Positions 8,559-18,785 of a DNA stretch of 64,000 nt are shown piece by piece. Numbering within the stretch: position 1 is the first letter of the stretch; each line of letters begins with the position of its first letter. A program made the translations under genes and the position numbers. The stretch is from Acinetobacter sp. Ac_5812 (GTDB lineage Bacteria; Pseudomonadota; Gammaproteobacteria; Pseudomonadales; Moraxellaceae). The stretch spans positions 62,001 to 126,000 of the forward strand of contig NZ_LXUK01000002.1 of NCBI RefSeq assembly GCF_013072695.1, in the 5' to 3' direction. Below the pieces are notes generated by a model. The model did not search any database. It was not told where the DNA came from and saw only the letters and a list, made by a program, of their open reading frames with translations.

Positions 8559-10004
8559 ATGTCACAGGCGAATGCCAATTTTACAAAAAATTCTCCAAAC
8601 ACAGAGAGTAAAGTGAGTGACTCAGGTCAACTAAAAGAATTCCGCACTCCGCCTCATAACCTTGCCATTGAGCAAGCGGTATTGGCAGCGTTAATGACGG
8701 TTGCAGAATCTTTTGAGCAAGTCAGCGACTTACTCAAAGAAAATGATTTTTATGCAACACGTCACAAATATATTTATCGTGCCATTGAGAAACTGGCACA
8801 GGAAAACTCCCCGTATGATGCTGTTTTGGTCAATGACTGGTTGCTCAAACAAAACCTGTTAGATGCCATTGGTGGTGAAGAATATTTAATGCAACTGATG
8901 GCAGATTCACCATCAAGTTTCTATAACCTTGAAATTTATGCAAATAAAATCAAGGAGTTTTCAACTCTGCGTAACATGATCAAGATCAGCAGTGATATTT
9001 TACAAAATGCCTATGACACCAAAGGTCGCCCCGTCAGTGAGATTCTTGATTTAGCAGAAACCAGTATTTTCTCTTTGGCCGAACAGCACAATAACAATAA
9101 AAAAGATTCTGGGCCAAAATCCATCAGCTCAGTCACCGCAGATGTCATTACTAAATTAGATGAATTGTCTAAACTTGATGGCAACATTACCGGTTTAACC
9201 ACGGGCTTCTTGGAACTCGATAACAAAACCTCAGGGATGCAGGCCGGAGATTTGATTATTGTTGCAGCACGTCCATCGATGGGTAAAACCACTTTCGCCA
9301 TGAACTTGGTAGAAAGTGTACTGCAATATAACCGCCTACCTGCTCTGGTATTTTCTATGGAGATGCCAGCAGACTCGATTGCCATGCGTTTGATCTCAGC
9401 CATGGGTAAAGTCCATCAAGGGCATTTACGTTCAGGTAATCTCGATGCAGACGAATGGACCAAAGTCACGGGCACCATTCTTCAGCTACAAGAAATGCAT
9501 CTCTATATCGATGACTCATCTGCCCTGCCACCAACCGAACTTCGTGCACGTGCACGTCGTGTGGCTAAAATGCATGATGGTAAAATCGGCTGTATCATGG
9601 TCGACTACTTACAGTTGATGAAAGTTCCAGGCATGGGCGATAACCGTGTTGGCGAGATCTCGGAAATTTCGCGAAGCTTAAAAGCTTTGGCTAAAGAAAT
9701 GCAATGCCCTGTCATTGCACTCTCTCAGTTAAACCGTAGTTTGGAGAATCGACCAAACAAACGTCCAGTCATGTCAGACTTACGTGAATCGGGTGCGATC
9801 GAGCAGGATGCCGACTTAATCATGTTCATTTACCGCGATGAAGTCTATAACAAAGAATCCAAAGAAGCAGGTACTGCTGAAATCATTATCGGTAAGCAAC
9901 GTAACGGCCCAATTGGTAGCGTACGTCTCGCATTTGAAGGTCAATATACGCGTTTTAGCAATCTCTCACCTGAGTTCTATGCTCAGTATGAAGATGACGA
10001 ATAA
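8559..10004 (+). CDS. dnaB: Replicative DNA helicase
   Basis: Hexameric 5'-3' helicase at the replication fork. The N-terminal domain (about 25-130) binds primase. The RecA-like domain carries Walker A ARPSMGKTTFAMNL, Walker B IMVDYLQLM, and SDLRESGAIEQDADLIMFIYR. I start at the ATG at 8559 (MSQANANF), giving 481 residues. An upstream in-frame ATG (8496) would add a hydrophobic 21-residue segment that makes no sense for a cytosolic helicase. It precedes alr by 56 bases. Confidence 0.96.
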   Translation: MSQANANFTKNSPNTESKVSDSGQLKEFRTPPHNLAIEQAVLAALMTVAESFEQVSDLLKENDFYATRHKYIYRAIEKLAQENSPYDAVLVNDWLLKQNLLDAIGGEEYLMQLMADSPSSFYNLEIYANKIKEFSTLRNMIKISSDILQNAYDTKGRPVSEILDLAETSIFSLAEQHNNNKKDSGPKSISSVTADVITKLDELSKLDGNITGLTTGFLELDNKTSGMQAGDLIIVAARPSMGKTTFAMNLVESVLQYNRLPALVFSMEMPADSIAMRLISAMGKVHQGHLRSGNLDADEWTKVTGTILQLQEMHLYIDDSSALPPTELRARARRVAKMHDGKIGCIMVDYLQLMKVPGMGDNRVGEISEISRSLKALAKEMQCPVIALSQLNRSLENRPNKRPVMSDLRESGAIEQDADLIMFIYRDEVYNKESKEAGTAEIIIGKQRNGPIGSVRLAFEGQYTRFSNLSPEFYAQYEDDE

Positions 10005-10060
10005 CATTCAAACTATTTCTATTTATATACAATCCAAGTCGACCCAAAGGAGAACTCAGG

Positions 10061-11134
10061 GTGCGCCAAGCTACAGTTTATATTGACAGTAAAGCACTGC
10101 AATATAATTTAAACCGTGTTAAACAACTGGCTCCACATTCAAAAATCGTCAGTATGGTCAAAGCCAATGCCTACGGACATGGAGTTAAAAACTGTTTAGC
10201 CGCCCTAGAGGCCACGGACGCTTTTGGTGTCGCCTGTTTAGAAGAAGCACTGGAGATCAGGCAACTTGGATACACTCAGCCGATTACATTGATTGAAGGT
10301 GTATTTTCTGAAGATGAGATGCAACAGGTCATCGAGCAGAAGCTTGAATGCATCATACATCACAATCAACAAGTAGAATGGTTGATTCAGCATAAAGCTG
10401 CTTATAACGCATTAGGCTTAAAGGTTTGGGTAAAACTGAATAGCGGCATGAACCGTTTAGGTTTCAAAGTCGATGAAATCATTGACGTGATTCAACGTTT
10501 AAAAACTGAAGGTTTTACCTGCGTACTTGCTATGCATTTTGCCAATGCTGATGTAGAGCATCCTTTAAATGAGCAGCAGAAACAACAGTTCTTACAGGTC
10601 AAACAAGCCTGTGAACCGATCTTGGTGTCTTGCTGTAATTCTGCTGCGATTTATAAATACCCTGAACTGCATTTTGATTTTGTTCGCCCGGGCATCATGC
10701 TATACGGCGCATCACCATTCGCAGATCGCAATGTACATGAACTCGATCTAAAGCCCGTCATGAGCTTTAGTGCCGAAATCATTGCCCTCAATCAAATCCA
10801 GCAAGGTGAATATGTTGGTTATGGTTCAACTTATACGGCACATGACTCGGCAAAGATCGCAATTGTTTCAATTGGCTATGGCGATGGTTATCCACGCGCT
10901 TATGTAAAGCAGAACTTTGTTGCCATCGATCAGCAACTTGTTCCAGTCGTCGGCCGTGTCAGCATGGATATGATCGCCATTGATATCAGCAATGTTAAAG
11001 CAGAAATTGGCACAAAAGTTGAGCTTTGGGGCCAATCTCGCTTGGTTGATGATGTTGCGGCAGCGAACGGAACCATCGGCTACGAGCTGCTTTGCCGCCT
11101 CTCTCAACGCCCAATACGTCAATTAGATAACTAA
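10061..11134 (+). CDS. alr: Alanine racemase
   Basis: PLP enzyme that converts L-Ala to D-Ala for peptidoglycan. The PLP lysine lies in VSMVKANAYGHG (Lys34 region). The second catalytic base region is VGYGSTYTA, followed by VSIGYGDGYPRA and VGRVSMDMIAID. It has 357 residues, typical of the family. It begins with GTG behind AAAGGAGAAC. The dnaB-alr pairing is common in gammaproteobacteria. Confidence 0.96.
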   Translation: MRQATVYIDSKALQYNLNRVKQLAPHSKIVSMVKANAYGHGVKNCLAALEATDAFGVACLEEALEIRQLGYTQPITLIEGVFSEDEMQQVIEQKLECIIHHNQQVEWLIQHKAAYNALGLKVWVKLNSGMNRLGFKVDEIIDVIQRLKTEGFTCVLAMHFANADVEHPLNEQQKQQFLQVKQACEPILVSCCNSAAIYKYPELHFDFVRPGIMLYGASPFADRNVHELDLKPVMSFSAEIIALNQIQQGEYVGYGSTYTAHDSAKIAIVSIGYGDGYPRAYVKQNFVAIDQQLVPVVGRVSMDMIAIDISNVKAEIGTKVELWGQSRLVDDVAAANGTIGYELLCRLSQRPIRQLDN

Positions 11135-11196
11135 ACATGACTTGATCAATTTTTGTGTTTTATCTCTAATAAGGTTTTTAACCATTCAGATTCAGA

Positions 11197-11661
11197 ATGC
11201 TCAAACTGATTTACGATAATTCGCTTTATAAAATGCCGATCCAGCAATTGGTTCTGTTTCTGATCCGAATTTCGATCGGCATGTTTTTCTTTAGCACAGG
11301 TTTTAATAAACTATTTGTTGAGAAAAACAAACTGATTATGCTGGAAACGATTACTGAAACAGGCATTCCATTTCCAGAAATCATGAGTAGCTTTGTGTCA
11401 GCCACTGAAATGCTGGCAGGTTTATTTCTGATTCTCGGATTATTGACTCAGATCGGCAGTATTCTCTTGTTTATAATCTGTCTAACCGCTTTATACACGG
11501 TGGGGATACATACCATCCCCAATGGATTAGACACGATAAGTTGGCTCAGCTGGTTTTTCTACCTACATGACTTATTGTATATGTTCATTCTGGCGATACT
11601 GATTACATCTCAACCAACCATCCTGTCGCTGGATCGCATTCTCAGTAGAAATATCCGCTAA
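11197..11661 (+). CDS. DoxX family membrane protein
   Basis: A 154-residue protein with four predicted membrane helices. It contains LVLFLIRISIGMFFFSTGFNKL at the start of the domain and the second-helix FVSATEMLAGLFLILGLLTQIGSILL, matching DoxX. DoxX proteins are small inner-membrane proteins of uncertain function, some linked to redox stress or quinone use. It stands between alr and the convergent Anbu operon. Confidence 0.85.
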   Translation: MLKLIYDNSLYKMPIQQLVLFLIRISIGMFFFSTGFNKLFVEKNKLIMLETITETGIPFPEIMSSFVSATEMLAGLFLILGLLTQIGSILLFIICLTALYTVGIHTIPNGLDTISWLSWFFYLHDLLYMFILAILITSQPTILSLDRILSRNIR

Positions 11662-11675
11662 CTGCATACATTTAA

Positions 11676-11709
11676 ACCTTCAAGGCTTACATTCAGAGGC
11701 TTTGAAGGT
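11676..11709. terminator. Shared hairpin between DoxX and Anbu genes
   Basis: ACCTTCAA (11676-11683) pairs with TTGAAGGT (11702-11709), with GGC/GGC-containing sequence inside. The T tracts are poor on both strands, so the terminator call is moderate. Confidence 0.5.
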
Positions 11710-11723
11710 CTATTACTATTTAT

Positions 11724-12458
11724 TTATAAGCCATAGTCAGCAGTTGGTTTTGGCAGCTCTTGTAAACCACGGCGCAAAGTCTCAGACCACTGTCGACTAA
11801 TCTGAGTAAAATAAGGATCATCCTCACCAATCCGCTTACCTTCTGGAATTTTAAAACTATCTTTATGGTAAACCAATGCATCTAGAGGCAGGCCCACTGA
11901 AACATTCGAGCGCAAAGTCGAATCAAAAGAAATGAGTGAACAGCGCAGTGCATCATCCAAAGGCATATCATAGTGTAAAGCACGATCTAAAATCGGTTTT
12001 CCATACTTGCTTTCACCAATTTGGAAATATGGTGTATCAGTCGTTGCACAAATAAAGTTCCCTTGCGGGTAAACATTATAAAGCTGCATCTCCTCGCCTT
12101 GAATTTGCCCACCGACCAAGATGCTACACGAATAATTCATCTGTTCTTGAGTATCACTGGTAATATCTTCAAGCACTTTGCGTAAGGTTTTTCCAACCAA
12201 TTCAGCCACTTCAAACATGGTATTGGCACTATACAAATTCGGCTCTTGATGTAAAGCCAAAGCATTTTGCAAATGCCCAATCACGGCTTGAGTCGTGGCC
12301 AAATTACCTGCTGTTTGCAAAGCAATAAAACGTTCACCTTCTACACCAAAAGTATGCAACTTACGAAATACAGAAATATGATCGACCCCTGCATTGGTTC
12401 GGGTATCACTAATCAATACCAAACCTTGCTCTAATCTTAATGCGCAACAATAGGTCAT
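11724..12458 (-). CDS. Anbu (bacterial proteasome homologue) peptidase
   Basis: Ntn-hydrolase of the Anbu family (COG3484), related to HslV and proteasome beta subunits. After Met removal the nucleophile would be Thr2. The supporting residues of the proteasome active site, Asp18 (ISDTRTN) and Lys33 (FRKLHTF), are in place, so the enzyme looks intact. It has 244 residues. It is the last gene of a four-gene operon with ATP-grasp, alpha-E and transglutaminase-like proteins, the standard Anbu cluster. Its substrate is not known. A role in making or degrading a peptide-like product is inference from the neighbours. Confidence 0.92.
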   Translation of the reverse strand: MTYCCALRLEQGLVLISDTRTNAGVDHISVFRKLHTFGVEGERFIALQTAGNLATTQAVIGHLQNALALHQEPNLYSANTMFEVAELVGKTLRKVLEDITSDTQEQMNYSCSILVGGQIQGEEMQLYNVYPQGNFICATTDTPYFQIGESKYGKPILDRALHYDMPLDDALRCSLISFDSTLRSNVSVGLPLDALVYHKDSFKIPEGKRIGEDDPYFTQISRQWSETLRRGLQELPKPTADYGL

Positions 12459-12474
12459 CTTTCTCTCTTTACAT

Positions 12475-13254
12475 TCAACACGCCAAAACCTGCACCACAG
12501 ACATCATACTCTCTACCCCACCTTGCTCACGAATACCACGAACAGGTGCCACATCTAAATAATCACGTCCAACTGCAACGTAGATATGGTTTTGGGGTGT
12601 AAATATCTGGTTACTTACATCGAAACAATACCACTCATTCTCCACAAAAACCTCTGCCCATGCATGACTGGCGAGGTGTGGCTGATTTTCATCGTAGATA
12701 TAGCCCGAAACGTAACGTGCTGGTAATTGTAACGCACGACACATGGCAATTAATATATGTGCGTGGTCTTGGCATACCCCCTGACCCGCATAAAAGGCAT
12801 CAATAGCTGAGGTGGTGACTGAGGTACTTTGAGGTTGATAGGGAACTTGTTGTAAGATTTTTTCTGATAAAACAATCAAATGGTGGCGATTTTTTACAGC
12901 AACAATCGAATGTGCGAAATCCGACATAGTCAGGTCACAGCAAGTCATCGCAGTTCGCTGTAAAAAAATCATCGGTGAAATATCTGTCTCGACATAACCC
13001 AACTCAGTCGCATGCAAATCTACCACTCCCTGTGCCATGATGGTCAAATAACGATAATCATGGCGTTGTGTTGCGGTAATCCATAGGTTATTAAACGCAT
13101 CACGTTGACACGAATACTGTCCTGGCACACTGATATGCCAATTTTCAACACGCTGATGTCTTGAACTTTGTGGCATCATCTTGATCGACTGAACACTATT
13201 CCGTGCAACTTCGCTATAGCGATAATGCGTTTGGTGATTGACCATAAGTTTCAT
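12475..13254 (-). CDS. Transglutaminase-like cysteine peptidase of the Anbu operon
   Basis: A 259-residue protein with an N-terminal beta-rich domain and a transglutaminase core. The catalytic triad can be read: Cys161 in GQGVCQDHAH, His197 in ASHAWAEV and Asp212 in CFDVSNQ. Such proteins (COG1305) usually hydrolyse or form amide bonds. Its start overlaps the stop of the upstream alpha-E gene (ATGA), suggesting translational coupling, and it precedes the Anbu gene by 16 bases. Confidence 0.9.
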   Translation of the reverse strand: MKLMVNHQTHYRYSEVARNSVQSIKMMPQSSRHQRVENWHISVPGQYSCQRDAFNNLWITATQRHDYRYLTIMAQGVVDLHATELGYVETDISPMIFLQRTAMTCCDLTMSDFAHSIVAVKNRHHLIVLSEKILQQVPYQPQSTSVTTSAIDAFYAGQGVCQDHAHILIAMCRALQLPARYVSGYIYDENQPHLASHAWAEVFVENEWYCFDVSNQIFTPQNHIYVAVGRDYLDVAPVRGIREQGGVESMMSVVQVLAC

Positions 13255-13853
13255 GAGGATGCCTCAAATTGATTTTCCAATTTATAGGTAAATGCATAAA
13301 ACTGATTTAAATATGGCTGTTCTTTTAATGTCTCCCAACACGGTTGTAAGTCTTGCCATCCCAAATGATATAACCGCTCAATGGTTGGATCAATCGCATC
13401 AAAAACAGCATGTGTATTGTGTTGAAATCTGAAATAGGTATCAATTTTCTCAATACATTGCCCAATATGAAAAAATAGAAAAATATCTTCTTGCTCAGCT
13501 TTCAGAATGTCACAACAGCTTTGTATCACTACTTGAATCGCGAGCCCGTCTGCTGGTACATTTTTGATCAGATAATTGAGTTCTGCATAGGCCTGTGCTG
13601 TTAATAATCCCCTCAGCTCCTGAATATTGTCCCGCGCAATCTCAAGCTGGCTCAATAAAGAATAAGGCTGCTGACGATCTAACATAAATTGATTCAAGTT
13701 TTCTGCATCATCAATATGCAAACAAAGTGCCTGTGCAAATTCTGATGCTTGATGATTATCAACAAAAGGTAAATGTCCTGCCACATGGCCAATCCGAAAC
13801 AAATAACGTCCTAACCAATAAATATGTTGAGCACTTGAGCTAAGTAAAAGCAT
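13251..13853 (-). CDS. Alpha-E domain protein of the Anbu operon (short form)
   Basis: A helical protein of COG2307/alpha-E type. The N terminus LLSSSAQHIYWLGRYLFRIGHVAGHL matches the conserved 'A..IYWLGRYLERAE' segment, and LRGLLTAQAYAELNYLI corresponds to the second conserved region. At 200 residues it is clearly shorter than the roughly 300 usual for the family. The Arg/Glu pair of the consensus 'RYLERAE' reads RYLFRIG here. No biochemical role is established for the family; it always travels with the ATP-grasp and transglutaminase partners. Confidence 0.8.
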   Translation of the reverse strand: MLLLSSSAQHIYWLGRYLFRIGHVAGHLPFVDNHQASEFAQALCLHIDDAENLNQFMLDRQQPYSLLSQLEIARDNIQELRGLLTAQAYAELNYLIKNVPADGLAIQVVIQSCCDILKAEQEDIFLFFHIGQCIEKIDTYFRFQHNTHAVFDAIDPTIERLYHLGWQDLQPCWETLKEQPYLNQFYAFTYKLENQFEASS

Positions 13854-13884
13854 AAATCTCCTCCCTTTTCTTAATATTCAGTCT

Positions 13885-13917
13885 CACAGCCCGCGTTGTT
13901 GTCATCTTCGGGCTGTG
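13885..13917 (-). other. Hairpin inside the Anbu operon
   Basis: CACAGCCCG (13885-13893) and its reverse complement (13909-13917) form a 9 bp GC-rich stem with a 15-base loop in the 72 bp gap between the ATP-grasp and alpha-E genes. It has no T tract, so it may be an mRNA-processing or stability element rather than a terminator. Confidence 0.5.
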
Positions 13918-13925
13918 GATATGGT

Positions 13926-15476
13926 TCAGGAACGTAAGGTTTCAACCACCCATGTATCTTTAATTCCGCCACCTTGAGAAGAGTTCACCACGAGAGAGCC
14001 TGCTTGCATGGCAACACGTGTTAAGCCACCTGGCACAATTTCAGTGCGATAAGGTGAGCTGAGTACAAAAGGTCGTAAATCAATATGTCGCTCAGCAACG
14101 CCTTCTGCTGTCATTGTTGGCGCGACTGAAAGGGCTAAAGTCGGTTGTGCAATATATAAATGCGGTGTTTCAATCAATTTCTGTCTAAAACAATCAATTT
14201 GTTGTTGATCTGCTTGCGGACCAATCAACATGCCATAACCACCAGAACCTTGTGCTTCTTTAACCACCAGTTTTTCTAAATTGCTCAACACATAATCAAG
14301 TTGCTCAGCCTCTCGGCATTGATAAGTGGGCACATTATTTAAAATCGGTGCTTCGCCTAAATAGAATTGGATCATTTGATCGACATAAGGATAAATCGAT
14401 TTGTCATCTGCAACCCCAGTTCCGGGCGCATTGGCGATCACAACATTATGTTGTAGATAAGCAGACATTAAGCCAGCCACACCTAAGCTGCTATCAGGCC
14501 TAAAGCTAAGTGGATCAAGAAAATCATCATCAACACGGCGATAAATCACATCTACCTGCTGACGACCACGAATAGTTTTGACATAAACTTTCTTGTCTTC
14601 AACAAATAAATCCCGACTGGTCACCAGTGGTACATCCATTTCCCGTGCTAGAAATGAATGCTCATAATAGGCGCTGTTAAAACGTCCAGGCGTAAGCACC
14701 ACAATCAAAGGCCGATCAACATAAGCATTTTCTTCCAGAATTGCTCTTAACAGACTTGGATATTGCTCAATCCCCTGTAAATTATTACTACTACACAGAT
14801 CTGGCATCAATTTCTGACTGATTTTGCGACTTTCCAGCATATAAGACACGCCTGAAGGGGTTCGCAGGTTATCTTCCAACACAAAGAAATCGCCTTGCCC
14901 GTCGCGGATGATATCGATGCCACTAATTTGTGAATAGACTTTTCCTTTAAGCTGATGTTTCAGCATATGCGGTTGAAATGCTTCGTGCGCAATCACTTGT
15001 TCTGCGGGAATGAGACCTTCTTTTAAAATATGCTGTCCATGATAAATATCATCTAGAAATAAATTTAATGCTTTGACTCGTTGTGCGCAGCCCGTCGCGA
15101 TCTTTTCCCATTGCTTCTTTTCAATCACACGCGGTATCAAATCGTAAGGAATGGTACGCTCAGCACCCTCCTGATCACCGTAAACATTAAAAGTAATACC
15201 TTGATAGAGAAAATGCTGTTTTGCTTGTGCTTCTAGTGTTTTTAAATCGTCAAGACTACGAATACTTAACCATTGTTCAATTTTTTTAGACGCTTCACCG
15301 TTAAAACTTTTGTCATCTAACATTTCATTAAAAAACTGTGATTTAAGTTGCTCAAATAAATTGGTCGTCACATTGAGCTGTGAAATAAATGTAGAGGTAT
15401 CAACGGACGCCGCTGGATTGGGCTCTGGTGCGTAATAATCTGTGCTGATATGTAGGTTGTGTTCTTGTTCTGACAT
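13926..15476 (-). CDS. Circularly permuted ATP-grasp type 2 protein (Anbu operon)
   Basis: A 516-residue COG2308 protein, an ATP-grasp enzyme with permuted order, predicted to form amide bonds using ATP. Recognisable blocks are NVYGDQEGAERTIPYDLIPRVI near the N terminus, DGQGDFFVLEDNLRTPSGVSYMLE, VIYRRVDDDFLDPL, VVIANAPGTGVADDKSIYPY, LVVKEAQGSGGYGMLIGP and LTRVAMQAGSLVVNSSQGGG. All key segments seem present. It is the first gene of the Anbu operon and is divergent from the WYL regulator at 15689. A ligase making a peptide-like product handled by the transglutaminase and Anbu is inference. Confidence 0.9.
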   Translation of the reverse strand: MSEQEHNLHISTDYYAPEPNPAASVDTSTFISQLNVTTNLFEQLKSQFFNEMLDDKSFNGEASKKIEQWLSIRSLDDLKTLEAQAKQHFLYQGITFNVYGDQEGAERTIPYDLIPRVIEKKQWEKIATGCAQRVKALNLFLDDIYHGQHILKEGLIPAEQVIAHEAFQPHMLKHQLKGKVYSQISGIDIIRDGQGDFFVLEDNLRTPSGVSYMLESRKISQKLMPDLCSSNNLQGIEQYPSLLRAILEENAYVDRPLIVVLTPGRFNSAYYEHSFLAREMDVPLVTSRDLFVEDKKVYVKTIRGRQQVDVIYRRVDDDFLDPLSFRPDSSLGVAGLMSAYLQHNVVIANAPGTGVADDKSIYPYVDQMIQFYLGEAPILNNVPTYQCREAEQLDYVLSNLEKLVVKEAQGSGGYGMLIGPQADQQQIDCFRQKLIETPHLYIAQPTLALSVAPTMTAEGVAERHIDLRPFVLSSPYRTEIVPGGLTRVAMQAGSLVVNSSQGGGIKDTWVVETLRS

Positions 15477-15688
15477 AGAAACCTCGTCTCATCATTTATT
15501 TATATCTAAAGGAAGCAATTTCAATGCCACTTATACAAAATGATCAATTTTCAACCAGACTTAGAATATTTAAGCAAAACTAGGGTCATTTCAGTCGTAA
15601 ATACGTAATCTAGATAGGATGGACTTGATAATTAAGTATAGTTTTTTTATTGTGTCTGCTTTAGACCATTGAATTACGTGTTTCGCTT

Positions 15689-16699
15689 ATGTCATCCATA
15701 CAAGAAAAAGAAACATCCAATAGCCTTTATCGCCAATGGCAAATCTTATCCCGCCTTTCTACTGGGAAATGGATGGGCACCCGCGAATTACAAGAAATAT
15801 TAGAACGTGAAGGCATTGATATCAGTCTGCGTACCATTCAGCGTGATTTAAATCAAATTGCTCAGCGTTTCCCAATCGAGAGTAATAAAACCGTACCACA
15901 AGGCTGGCGTTGGCGTTCAGATGCACCAATTCAAAGCTTGCCCCACATGACCAGCTCGCAAGCGGTTACATTTATGATGGTCGAAGAGCATTTACGTCAC
16001 TTGCTTCCACCAAGCTTATTAGAAGAAATGACACCTTGGTTTGATCTGGCCAAGCGTAGCCTATCGACACAAAATAATGTTCGACAATGGATCAACCGCG
16101 TCCGTATTGTGCCGGCCACTCAACCATTGATTCCACCTGTCGTCGACAAACATGCACAACAGGCGATTTATGAAGGTTTATTACAAGACAAACAGATCGA
16201 ATGTATTTACCGTGCCCGTACCCATCAAGGTGAAGATAAGACCTACATCCTTAATCCGCTGGCTTTGGTTCAAAAAGGTGCAGTGATTTATTTAATCTGT
16301 ACCCGAAATGATAAAACCGAAGTACAAACCTTCGCATTGCACCGCTTTAAAGCAGCAACGGTATTGGAAAGTCGTGCCTTACATCCTGTGAACTTTGAAA
16401 TTGATAATTATATTGAATCAGGCGCACTCGGTTTCCGTGTTGACTACAGCAAGCCAACTGAACAAATTCACTTAAAACTGACCATGACCGAGAGTACAGC
16501 CAAGAGTTTCTATGAAAGCCAGTTGAGTAAGGATCAAATTATCCAACATCTGGAAGAAAATATTGTCGAAGTCTCTGCAACCGTCCCGTTTACCTCACAA
16601 CTGGTGTGGTGGTTGAGAAGTTTTGGTAAGAAAATGCTGAATATTGAACCCGCTGCTGTTTATAACGCAGTGAAAGAGATTGAAGAACAACCCCAATAA
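15689..16699 (+). CDS. WYL-domain transcriptional regulator
   Basis: A 336-residue YafY-type regulator. The N-terminal winged helix (about 12-75) contains GTRELQEILEREGIDISLRTIQRDLNQIA. The WYL domain follows (about 155-235, with CIYRARTHQGEDKTYILNPLALVQKGAVIYLICT and FALHRFKAATVL), then a C-terminal extension (WCX type, about 255-330). WYL domains often sense nucleic acid or nucleotides. It is divergent from the Anbu operon across 212 bp, so regulation of that operon is a reasonable but unproven guess. Confidence 0.88.
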   Translation: MSSIQEKETSNSLYRQWQILSRLSTGKWMGTRELQEILEREGIDISLRTIQRDLNQIAQRFPIESNKTVPQGWRWRSDAPIQSLPHMTSSQAVTFMMVEEHLRHLLPPSLLEEMTPWFDLAKRSLSTQNNVRQWINRVRIVPATQPLIPPVVDKHAQQAIYEGLLQDKQIECIYRARTHQGEDKTYILNPLALVQKGAVIYLICTRNDKTEVQTFALHRFKAATVLESRALHPVNFEIDNYIESGALGFRVDYSKPTEQIHLKLTMTESTAKSFYESQLSKDQIIQHLEENIVEVSATVPFTSQLVWWLRSFGKKMLNIEPAAVYNAVKEIEEQPQ

Positions 16700-16701
16700 A
16701 A

Positions 16702-16728
16702 AAGAGAACCTTTCGGTTCTCTTCGATT
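16702..16728 (+). terminator. Terminator of the WYL regulator gene
   Basis: Stem AAGAGAACC / GGTTCTCTT with a TTTC loop, followed by CGATTTTTT. Confidence 0.85.
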
Positions 16729-17000
16729 TTTTATAAATTTTGTTATCAAACACTCAGTATTATTTTTATTGTTTAAATGTTCAAACCAACCTCTCTCCCC
16801 GCCTTGATCAAAATTGGTTTGTACCTTTTAAGCGCTTTGATTTAAATTAACATCGGCACGCTAATTCATAGCCATTGTAGCGGATTCTCTTTTTGGTCAT
16901 AGTTTAAACCCTCTTTGTTTGAACGTAAGGCTAATATAACGAGGATTATTTGGGCTGTGAAATAACAAAGATTGGAATCAAAAGCTGTTTTTTTGCTATT
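16729..17000. other. Intergenic region without recognised gene
   Basis: AT-rich stretch between the WYL terminator and the hairpin after the monooxygenase gene. I see no convincing ORF, RNA motif or repeat in it. Confidence 0.5.
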
Positions 17001-17024
17001 GCTGATCTTTGAGCCAAGATCAGC
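17001..17024. terminator. Hairpin directly after the monooxygenase stop codon
   Basis: GCTGATCTT and AAGATCAGC form a 9 bp stem with a 6-base loop that abuts the stop codon of the minus-strand gene. The T-rich tail is on the plus-strand side, so termination efficiency for the minus gene is uncertain. Confidence 0.55.
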
Positions 17025-17336
17025 TTATTCTTTATCGGATAATAAAGTTTCGAAACGATGCAAATGGGTAAAACGTCCCGCCTGTATCTGATATTGATCA
17101 ATTTGTGGTACTAAGCGCTGAAAATGTTCCGACTGTACATGCAAATCAAGTGCTGCACGATCAACCCACTCTTCGATAAAAACAAAATGCCCTTTCTGTT
17201 TATGATCATGATAAAGATCATAGGCAATACAGCCTGCCTCGGCTTTGGTTTTCTCTACCAACGCTTGATAAAGTGGTAACACCTCATCAATTTTATCTGG
17301 CTGGATATAGTCTTCAGCAATCAGTTTTAATGTCAT
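17025..17336 (-). CDS. Antibiotic biosynthesis monooxygenase (ABM) domain protein
   Basis: A 103-residue single ABM domain (YgiN/LsrG-like dimeric alpha/beta barrel). Conserved points are the N-terminal strand LKLIAEDYIQP, then TKAEAGCIAYDLYHDHKQKGHFVFIEEWVDRAALDLHVQSEHF. Relatives act as quinol monooxygenases or on small signal molecules without cofactor; the substrate here cannot be told. It lies just downstream of purA, separated by a strong terminator. Confidence 0.85.
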   Translation of the reverse strand: MTLKLIAEDYIQPDKIDEVLPLYQALVEKTKAEAGCIAYDLYHDHKQKGHFVFIEEWVDRAALDLHVQSEHFQRLVPQIDQYQIQAGRFTHLHRFETLLSDKE

Positions 17337-17361
17337 CTCGCTCTCCCTAAATATTCCCCAT

Positions 17362-17394
17362 AAAAAAAGCTCTCAAATTCTTGAGAGCTTTTTT
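17362..17394 (-). terminator. Terminator after purA
   Basis: Stem AAAAAAGCTCTCAA / TTGAGAGCTTTTTT with an ATTC loop, placed 14 bases past the purA stop on the minus strand. T runs occur on both strands. Confidence 0.9.
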
Positions 17395-17408
17395 GTCACC
17401 GACTCAGT

Positions 17409-18743
<1,335 letters not shown>

Positions 18744-18785
18744 TCATGCTGTTAAAATTGGAAACCAAGTCTTAAAACTTGGCAA

